Assembly (NCBI GenBank): GCA_021820665.1
Contig: JAKADK010000023.1
Location: 1-36,258 of the forward strand
Reading direction: 5' to 3'
DNA: 36,258 nucleotides
Source of the DNA: Actinomycetes bacterium
GTDB lineage: Bacteria > Actinomycetota > Acidimicrobiia > Acidimicrobiales > RAAP-2
The notes under the pieces were generated by a model. It was not told the origin of the DNA. It worked only from the letters and a program-made list of their open reading frames with translations, and searched no databases. Each line of letters starts with the position of its first letter. Positions within the stretch are counted from its first letter, which is position 1. A program made the position numbers and the translations under genes. This document shows, piece by piece, positions 30,544-36,258 of this stretch.

Positions 30544-30607
30544 CCGGGGGAGCAGTGCCGCTCAGCTCCGGGGGAGCAGTGCCGCTCAGCTCCGGGGGAG
30601 CAGTGCC
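30544..30607 (-). repeat. 24-base tandem repeat (2.7 copies) spanning the 3' end and stop codon of a gene
   Basis: A 24-base unit repeats at 30544-30567 and 30568-30591, with 16 bases of a third copy at 30592-30607. On the minus strand the unit carries the end of the upstream gene (ALLPRS and its TGA). Because 24 is divisible by three, the same C-terminus and stop codon are repeated in frame. Confidence 0.85.
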
Positions 30608-31494
30608 CGGACGGTCTTGTAACAGTGCCCGTCACGAGGTGAGCTCAGCGTGACCACGAGGTAGTAGGGCTTGTAGCCCAGCGCCGTGGTCAGGTCCTTC
30701 CCCTGGATCCGGTCGCGGCGCGCCACGTCGAGGGCGCGCACGGCGCGCCCGTCTTCTACCGGGAGCCAGTTGTCGCTCCGGCCCCACCCGAACCGGACCC
30801 AGACCGAGCGGTCCCCGTCGCGCCGGAAGAGGACGGGGCCCTTGGTCGGGACGACGAGGGCGAGCGAGGGGCGGAAGCCACGGAACTCCCAGTAGGGCGC
30901 GCTGGCGCCCGGGAAGCCGAGCACGTGGGGCTCGACCGGGGTGGCGAGGCGGTGGAGGAGCTTGCGCACCCGGCGGCCGTGGAGGGTGCCGACGTGGCGC
31001 GGCAGCCCCTCGGTCGTCACCGCCTCCGGTTGGGCGAGGTCGTCACGTTCGGGCTCCTCGGCGAGGCGGGCCTCGACGACGTCGAAGGCGTCGAGGTCCG
31101 GGGCGTGGCCGTCGGGCCACGGCACGCGGGCTCGCACGAGCGTGCCCGACGCCAGGTCGATGCCGGTCGTGTCCTCCCGATGGCAGGCCAGCACCAGCAG
31201 GACGAGCGCCGTCCCGCCCGAGACGTCGATGCGCCCCCGCCGGCGGAGGGTCTTGAGCTCGGAGCTCGCCGACTCGCTCCGTGACGACCTCGTGGACCGT
31301 CGGCGGGGCCGGGGGGTGTCGGCCGCGCTCACCGGGGCGTCCGTCTCGCCGGGCGCGGCGGGATCGCCGACGGGGCCGGGTTGGCGGTGCCCTGTGGTCT
31401 CCACCGGCGCCCAGGAAGCCGCTTCGTGGTCGCCGAGCGCAGCGAAGCCCCCCATCTCCTCCATCTCCCCGATCTCCGGGGTTCCGTCCGTCAC
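30586..31494 (-). CDS. Hypothetical protein of about 302 residues
   Basis: I do not recognise a named family. The N-terminus (residues about 1-80) is low-complexity, acidic then Ser/Arg-rich (RRRSTRSSRSESASS). The folded part includes DVSGGTALVLLVLACHREDTTG, EARLAEEPERDDLAQ, HVLGFPGASAPYWEFRGFRPSLALVVP, and KGPVLFRRDGDRSVWVRFGWGRSDNWLPVED. Trp-rich beta structure suggests a small-molecule or nucleic-acid-binding domain, but this is a guess. No signal peptide or membrane segment is present. It begins 10 bases after the DUF255 gene stop (GTG 31494), so it is probably in the same operon. Its stop lies within a 24-base tandem repeat. Confidence 0.7.
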   Translation of the reverse strand: MTDGTPEIGEMEEMGGFAALGDHEAASWAPVETTGHRQPGPVGDPAAPGETDAPVSAADTPRPRRRSTRSSRSESASSELKTLRRRGRIDVSGGTALVLLVLACHREDTTGIDLASGTLVRARVPWPDGHAPDLDAFDVVEARLAEEPERDDLAQPEAVTTEGLPRHVGTLHGRRVRKLLHRLATPVEPHVLGFPGASAPYWEFRGFRPSLALVVPTKGPVLFRRDGDRSVWVRFGWGRSDNWLPVEDGRAVRALDVARRDRIQGKDLTTALGYKPYYLVVTLSSPRDGHCYKTVRALLPRS

Positions 31495-31504
31495 GACACC
31501 CGGC

Positions 31505-33541
31505 TCACGACCACCCGGCGGCCGCTGCCAGCTGCTCTTCGAGCATGTCCGGGTCGGTCGCCGGCGCCAGGCAGGCGTGGTTGGTGCATACGTAGGCGTT
31601 ACCGGCCTCCCGACCCTCCCACAGCGGCGATCCGGTCGGTTCTCCCCAGGCGAGGACGGCCCCGGGCAGCCAGCGGCGACGGACCACCCGGAGCAGGTCG
31701 ACCCGGTCGCCCGCCACCACGACCTCGACCGGCCCGCGGGCCAGCATGCAGGCCGTGAGCACCATGGTGGGGAAGGCGAGCGGCTGCTCGACGAGGTGGG
31801 GGGCGACGAGTGCGACGCAGCCCCGGGCCCGGTCGAGGTACCGCGTCTCGCCGGTGACCCCGTACAGGCGGGCGAGCGCCCGGGCGGCCACCCCGTTGGC
31901 GGAGGGCATGGCCCCGTCGAAGAGATCCTTTGTGCGCACGAGCAGCCGCTCGCCGTCGGATCCCGCGGTGAAGAACCCGCCGTCGACGTCGTCGGCGAAC
32001 AGCTCGATCAACGCCTCGGCAACCTCGACGGCCCGGCGGGTCCAGACGACGTCGCCGGTGAGCTCGGCCAGGCGGAGCGCGGCCTCGACGAGCCAGGCGT
32101 GATCTCCGGCACAGGCAAGGTGACGCGGGCCGGCCCCGGCCTGCCATGAGCGCAGGAAGCGCCCGTCGTGGCGCCGCAGCTCGCGCCACAAGAACTCCCC
32201 GATCTCCACGGCGTGTCCCGCCCAGTCGGGGCGGTCCAGCGCACCGGCCGCCTCGGCCAGGGACGCGCAGAACATGGCGTTCCACTCGGTGAGCACCTTG
32301 TCGTCGAGGCCGGGCCGCACCCGTTCAGCCCGGGCGGCGAGCAGCCGCCGGCGGGCGTGCTCGATGTGGGGCGGTCCGGTGAGCGGTGCGCCGAGCGGCC
32401 GGTGGAGGATGGTGGCGCCCTCGAAGTTCCCCTGTTCGGTGACCCCGAACCAGTCGAGGACGGCCGGGGCGGCTCCGGGCCCGACGGCCTCGACGACCTG
32501 GGCCGGGGTCCAGGTGGAGAACCGACCCTCGACCCCGTCGGCGTCGGCGTCCTCGGACGAGTACAGCCCACCGCCCGGTGACCCGAGCGTTCCGATGGTG
32601 TAGGCCACGACCCCCTCGATCACGGCCCGGGCCTCCTGCCACCCGGTGACCTGGAGGGCATGCAGGAACGCCGACAGCAGTCCGGCCTGGTCGTAGAGCA
32701 TCTTCTCGAAGTGCGGGACCAGCCACTCGACGTCGGTCGAGTACCGGGCGAACCCGCCGTCGAGGTGATCGTGGATGCCCCCGGCCGCCATGGCCCCGAG
32801 GGTGGCCGTGGCCATCTCCCGCGACGCCGGGTCGCCGCGCACGGCTCCGTGGTAGAGGGCGAGGTCGCACAGAGCAGGCTGGGGAAACTTGGGGGCGCCG
32901 CCGAAGCCGCCCCACCGGCGGTCGAACCGGGCGGCGAGCGCACCCGCCGCCTTGTCGAGCAGGCGATCGGCGGCCGCATGGTCGCCGGCGACCAGGCGGT
33001 CCGCCTCCGTGTCGTTCTCCCGCACCGTTCGGCCGGGGAGGCGCGCCCCGGCGGCGACGGCGGCGGCCAGGTCCGCGGCCTGGGCCTCGACCTCTGGGCG
33101 CCGGTGCTCCCAGGCGTCGGCCAACGCCGCCAGGACGGTGCGGAACGACGGCATGCCCGGCCGGTCGGTGGGGGGGAAGTAGGTGCCGCCGAAGAACGGG
33201 CGCTGGTCCGGGGTGAGGAAGACGCTCATCGGCCACCCGCCGGCGCCGGTGAGCGCCTGGACGGCCTCCATGTAGAGGGCGTCGACGTCGGGCCGCTCCT
33301 CACGGTCGACCTTGACGGAGACGAAGGACGCGTTCAGGATCCGGGCGGTCTCGTCGTCCTCGAAGGACTCGTGGGCCATCACGTGACACCAGTGGCAGGC
33401 CGAGTAGCCGACCGAGAGGAAGACGGGCCGGTCCGTGCTCCGGGCCAGCGCGAACGCCTCGTCGCCCCACGGGTACCAGTCGACCGGGTTGCCGGCGTGC
33501 TGGCGCAGGTAGGGGCTGGTCTCCCCGCTGAGTCGGTTCAC
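31505..33541 (-). CDS. Thioredoxin-domain protein, DUF255/YyaL family
   Basis: The 678-residue protein has an N-terminal thioredoxin-like domain (DUF255) with [14 protein letters not shown] (CxxC at about residues 51-54) and [16 protein letters not shown], then a long alpha/alpha toroid, glycosyl-hydrolase-like region ([35 protein letters not shown]) and a C-terminal part ending in [12 protein letters not shown]. The activity of this conserved family is unknown. GTG 33541 starts [18 protein letters not shown], the usual family N-terminus; upstream in-frame codons back to 33652 are Gly/Arg-rich and probably non-coding. The gene is divergent from the SDR, and TAGGAT lies eight bases before its start. 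Confidence 0.9.
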   Translation of the reverse strand: MNRLSGETSPYLRQHAGNPVDWYPWGDEAFALARSTDRPVFLSVGYSACHWCHVMAHESFEDDETARILNASFVSVKVDREERPDVDALYMEAVQALTGAGGWPMSVFLTPDQRPFFGGTYFPPTDRPGMPSFRTVLAALADAWEHRRPEVEAQAADLAAAVAAGARLPGRTVRENDTEADRLVAGDHAAADRLLDKAAGALAARFDRRWGGFGGAPKFPQPALCDLALYHGAVRGDPASREMATATLGAMAAGGIHDHLDGGFARYSTDVEWLVPHFEKMLYDQAGLLSAFLHALQVTGWQEARAVIEGVVAYTIGTLGSPGGGLYSSEDADADGVEGRFSTWTPAQVVEAVGPGAAPAVLDWFGVTEQGNFEGATILHRPLGAPLTGPPHIEHARRRLLAARAERVRPGLDDKVLTEWNAMFCASLAEAAGALDRPDWAGHAVEIGEFLWRELRRHDGRFLRSWQAGAGPRHLACAGDHAWLVEAALRLAELTGDVVWTRRAVEVAEALIELFADDVDGGFFTAGSDGERLLVRTKDLFDGAMPSANGVAARALARLYGVTGETRYLDRARGCVALVAPHLVEQPLAFPTMVLTACMLARGPVEVVVAGDRVDLLRVVRRRWLPGAVLAWGEPTGSPLWEGREAGNAYVCTNHACLAPATDPDMLEEQLAAAAGWS

Positions 33542-33653
33542 GACCTGCGATCCTACGGCCTCGACCGGGCTCCCGTGGCCCGTCCCCCGGCCCCCGGCCC
33601 GGGCCGCCCTGCCACCGCGGCGAGGACCTCCGGCGGACGCGGGCGGGATCATC

Positions 33654-33659
33654 TACGGT
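33654..33659 (+). promoter_or_regulatory. -10 box of a leaderless SDR transcript
   Basis: TACGGT ends six bases before ATG 33666, and there is no ribosome-binding site between. Confidence 0.45.
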
Positions 33660-33665
33660 GACCGC

Positions 33666-34451
33666 ATGGAGCTGCGACTTGATGGGAAGGTGGCACTCGT
33701 GACCGGGGCGTCCCGGGGGATCGGCCTGGCGATCGCCCGCCGCTTCGCCGAGGCAGGGGCATCGGTGATGCTGTCGTCCCGGAAGGAGCCGGCCCTGGCG
33801 GCGGCGGCGGCCGACATCGAAGCCGGATCGGCCGGTGTGGTCGGGACCGGCCAGGTGGCGTGGCAGGTGGCGCACGCCGGTGATCCCGACCAGGCGGACG
33901 CGTGCGTGCGGGCGACGCTCGACCGGTTCGGCGGGCTCGACGTCCTCGTCAACAACGCCGCCACCAATCCCCACTACGGTCCGCTGGTCGAGATCGACCG
34001 GGGCCGGATGGAAAAGACGCTCGAGGTGAACCAGTCCGGCGTGCTCGCCTGGTCCCAGAGCGCGTGGCGGGCCGCCATGGCCGAGCGGGGTGGGGCGGTC
34101 CTCAACCTGGCGTCGATCGGTGGGCTCTCGGTGGAACCGGGCATCGGCTGGTACAACGTCACCAAGGCGGCGGTGATCCACCTCACCCGCCAGCTGGCGG
34201 GCGAGCTCGGCCCGGCGGTGCGGGTGAACGCGCTCGCCCCCGGGCTGGTGAAGACCGAGTTCGCCCGGGCGCTGTGGGAGCCGGCGGAAGAGGTGATCTC
34301 CCGCCGCCTGCCGCTGCGCCGGCTCGGAGAGCCCGAGGACATCGCCAACGCCGCCCTGTTCCTGTGCTCCGACGCGGCGTCGTGGATCACCGGTCAGACG
34401 CTCGTCATCGACGGGGGCGCGCTCAGCATGCCGAGCGGCGGCGTCGTCTGA
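33666..34451 (+). CDS. Short-chain dehydrogenase/reductase (SDR)
   Basis: The 261-residue protein is a classical SDR with NAD(P) motif TGASRGIGLAIA (about residues 14-25), NNAAT, catalytic Ser in NLASIGGLSVEPG, and YNVTKAA with the catalytic Tyr and Lys. The C-terminus (WITGQTLVIDGGALSMPSGG) is typical. It may reduce or oxidise a hydroxyl or keto group in fatty-acid-like or polyketide substrates; specificity is not readable. The start ATG 33666 is probably leaderless. It converges with menE 49 bases away, with no evident operon partner. Confidence 0.93.
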   Translation: MELRLDGKVALVTGASRGIGLAIARRFAEAGASVMLSSRKEPALAAAAADIEAGSAGVVGTGQVAWQVAHAGDPDQADACVRATLDRFGGLDVLVNNAATNPHYGPLVEIDRGRMEKTLEVNQSGVLAWSQSAWRAAMAERGGAVLNLASIGGLSVEPGIGWYNVTKAAVIHLTRQLAGELGPAVRVNALAPGLVKTEFARALWEPAEEVISRRLPLRRLGEPEDIANAALFLCSDAASWITGQTLVIDGGALSMPSGGVV

Positions 34452-34499
34452 CCCGCTCCTCGCCGTCGTCGGGCACACGGGCGCGCCGGGGCGGGGCGC

Positions 34500-35627
34500 T
34501 CACCGAAGCTGGCGGCGCCGGACCTTCCCGATGGCGGTGCGGGGGAGCCGGTCGGTGACGACCAGCTCCTTCGGGGCGGCCCACGGTGCCAGCGTCTCGG
34601 CGGCGAGAGTCCTCAGCTCGCCGAGGAGAGGCGGTGTCGCCGGATCGGTGGGGACGACCCAGGCGACCACCCGCTCGCCCCACTCGGCGTCCGGGCGCTT
34701 CCACACGGCCACCTCGGCCACGCCCGGATGGTGGGCGAGCACCGCCTCGACGGCCGCCGGCCACACCTTCTCGGCGCCCGTGACGATGACGTCGGCCAGG
34801 CGTCCGTCGACCCGCAGGGTGCCGTCGGGCATGATCTCGCCACCGTCGCCGGTGGGGAGCCAGCCGTCCCCGGTCTTCGGATCGCTCCCGTCCCGGTAGC
34901 ACCGCAGCAGCATGGGCCCTCGGACCAGGACCTCGCCGCTGGCGCCGGTGACGCCGTCCCCGATGCGCACCTCGACGCCCGGCAGCGGGCGACCGTCGTA
35001 GACGATCCCCGAACCGGTCTCGGTGGCGCCGTAGGTGGTGACGACATTGGCCGGGAGCCCCGACGGGGGGGCGGCGCCGCCCAGGAGGACGGCCCGGTAC
35101 CGGGAGACGTCGGTCCGTCCCAGGGCGGTGGCCACCAGGGAGACGAGGGTCGCCCCCTCGGCTGCCTCCCGCTCGACGTCGGTGGGGACGAAACGGGGGT
35201 GGAGGCGGTAGGGGGTGCCCGTGAGCAGGGCGCGCACCAGGACGGTGAGGCCGCCGACGTGCGAGAGCGGCAGGCACGCCACCCACCGGTCGCGGGCCGG
35301 GTCGACCCCCAGGGCCGTCGAGGTGGCGCGGGCCGACGCATCGACGGCGGCGGCGGTGAGGACCACGCCCTTCGGGTCGCCGGTGGTCCCGCTGGTGGCC
35401 AGCACTAGTGCGTCGCCCTCCTCCGTCGGTATGTCGCCGTCGAGTTCGGTCTGCCCGTCCTCGTCGACGATCACGGCCGGGCGCAGATGCTCCAGGATGC
35501 GCCGGGTGGCCGGCTCCGGGAGCCGGGGGTCGAGCGGGAGGACCGCGTCACCGGCCTCCCAGGCGGCCTCCAGCGCGGCGACGAAGGCCGGCCCTGCGGG
35601 AAGATCGAGCGCGACGAGCCGAGGCAC
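34500..35627 (-). CDS. menE: o-Succinylbenzoate-CoA ligase MenE-like AMP-forming enzyme
   Basis: The 375-residue protein is a short acyl-adenylate-forming enzyme, the size of mycobacterial MenE. It shows the P-loop-like LATSGTTGDPKG (about residues 77-88), TTYGATETGSGIVYDG, LPTGDGGEIMPDG and the C-terminal Lys in PRTAIGKVRRRQL. Its divergent neighbour is menB, the next enzyme, which supports assignment to menaquinone biosynthesis over a generic acyl-CoA ligase. GTG 35627 lies six bases after TAGGCT on the minus strand with no ribosome-binding site. Confidence 0.85.
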   Translation of the reverse strand: MPRLVALDLPAGPAFVAALEAAWEAGDAVLPLDPRLPEPATRRILEHLRPAVIVDEDGQTELDGDIPTEEGDALVLATSGTTGDPKGVVLTAAAVDASARATSTALGVDPARDRWVACLPLSHVGGLTVLVRALLTGTPYRLHPRFVPTDVEREAAEGATLVSLVATALGRTDVSRYRAVLLGGAAPPSGLPANVVTTYGATETGSGIVYDGRPLPGVEVRIGDGVTGASGEVLVRGPMLLRCYRDGSDPKTGDGWLPTGDGGEIMPDGTLRVDGRLADVIVTGAEKVWPAAVEAVLAHHPGVAEVAVWKRPDAEWGERVVAWVVPTDPATPPLLGELRTLAAETLAPWAAPKELVVTDRLPRTAIGKVRRRQLR

Positions 35628-35633
35628 GTGGCT

Positions 35634-35639
35634 AGCCTA
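35634..35639 (-). promoter_or_regulatory. -10 box of a leaderless menE transcript
   Basis: On the minus strand TAGGCT is followed by AGCCAC and then GTG 35627, the same six-base spacing as in the other leaderless genes. Confidence 0.45.
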
Positions 35640-35679
35640 GGGGAACATCGGAGCAGAGACTCTAGGAGTGTTCGGTCGA

Positions 35680-36258
35680 ATGGTTGACGGAGTGGCAGTG
35701 ACAGGAGCCGGAGACGGCACGCAGCGCCGCGAGACGGTGATCGCCGGGCCACCGGAGGACCCGGTGGCCCGGTTCCGGGACCTGCCCCTCCCGGCGTGGG
35801 AGGCAAGGGGGGACTACGAGGACATCCGCTTCGAGGTGGCCGAGGGCATCGCCAAGCTCACCATCGTGCGCCCCCACGTGCGCAACGCCTTCCGCCCCCG
35901 GACCCTCTTCGAGCTGGCCGACGCCTTCGACCAGGCCCGCGACGACCCGGCGGTGGGGGTGGTCGTGCTCACCGGCGAGGGCCCCGACGCCTTCTGCTCG
36001 GGGGGCGATCAGAAGATCCGGGGCGACGACGGCTACCTGGGTGACGACGCGATGGGGGAACGCGGGATCGGGCGGCTGAACGTCCTCGACCTCCAGGTCC
36101 AGATCCGGCGTCTTCCCAAGCCGGTGGTGGCGATGGTGGCCGGGTACGCCATCGGTGGCGGCCACATCCTCCACCTGGTCTGCGACCTCACCATCGCCGC
36201 CGACAACGCCCGGTTCGGACAGACCGGGCCGAAGGTGGGGAGCTTCGACGGCGGGTAC
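35680..36258 (+). CDS. menB: 1,4-Dihydroxy-2-naphthoyl-CoA synthase MenB (3' truncated by window end)
   Basis: MenB cyclises o-succinylbenzoyl-CoA in menaquinone biosynthesis. The first 193 codons show an actinobacterial N-terminal extension, the crotonase core, the MenB-specific [39 protein letters not shown], and [20 protein letters not shown], then [15 protein letters not shown] at the window end. The start ATG 35680 has GGAG at 35665-35668. It is divergent from menE, with 52 bases between the two starts. Confidence 0.95.
   Translation, partial: MVDGVAVTGAGDGTQRRETVIAGPPEDPVARFRDLPLPAWEARGDYEDIRFEVAEGIAKLTIVRPHVRNAFRPRTLFELADAFDQARDDPAVGVVVLTGEGPDAFCSGGDQKIRGDDGYLGDDAMGERGIGRLNVLDLQVQIRRLPKPVVAMVAGYAIGGGHILHLVCDLTIAADNARFGQTGPKVGSFDGGY

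Overview
The window is GC-rich and looks like a chromosome segment of a free-living actinobacterium, most likely of the Acidimicrobiia type (inference from gene content, not from a marker tree). Supporting this are the order ftsZ - pgeF/ylmD - yggS/ylmE - sepF - yggT/ylmG - divIVA, a DnaE1-type polymerase with an intact PHP domain, a Bpa/PafE-like proteasome activator, menaquinone genes (menE, menB), and frequent GTG starts and 4-base start/stop overlaps. Several genes appear to be leaderless, with a TANNNT box about 6 bases before the start codon.

Positions 1-13066 (plus strand) form a catabolic and transport region. It opens with a 5'-truncated thiamine-diphosphate enzyme, a small cupin, and a three-gene monosaccharide-type ABC importer (lipoprotein, ATPase, permease). 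A type II dehydroquinase follows. An IclR regulator with a palindromic operator over its own promoter then precedes a compact run: acyl-CoA dehydrogenase, CoA-transferase, MaoC hydratase, ketopantoate-reductase-like dehydrogenase, VOC protein and MFS carrier. The run reads like uptake, CoA activation, desaturation, hydration and oxidation of a small organic acid; the substrate cannot be read from sequence.

Positions 13067-13774 hold no intact gene. They contain a decayed, frameshifted minus-strand remnant of an anaerobic sulfatase-maturase-like radical SAM/SPASM protein ending in a degenerate SEC-C motif, then a good sigma-70-type promoter for ftsZ. The expected ftsQ is absent, so this may be a junction where accessory DNA meets the division cluster.

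Positions 13775-20536 (plus strand) are the division and envelope cluster: ftsZ, pgeF, yggS, sepF, yggT, divIVA, a DksA/TraR zinc-finger protein, lspA and an RluD-type pseudouridine synthase.

Positions 20603-35627 are mostly minus strand: a group 2 sigma-70 factor, a membrane protein with a degenerate K+-channel-like pore, an Rrf2 regulator, an unknown 224-residue protein, dnaE, bpa/pafE with an alkaline-phosphatase-superfamily protein, a hypothetical protein whose 3' end including the stop codon is tandemly repeated, a DUF255/thioredoxin-fold protein, and menE. A histidine phosphatase and an SDR lie on the plus strand. The window ends inside menB, divergent from menE.

The clearest unexplained structures are a perfect 16-base inverted repeat inside the bpa/pafE coding region, the tandemly copied stop codon near 30586, the radical SAM remnant before ftsZ, and the recurrent leaderless-start geometry. 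I found no CRISPR array, rRNA, tRNA or insertion sequence.
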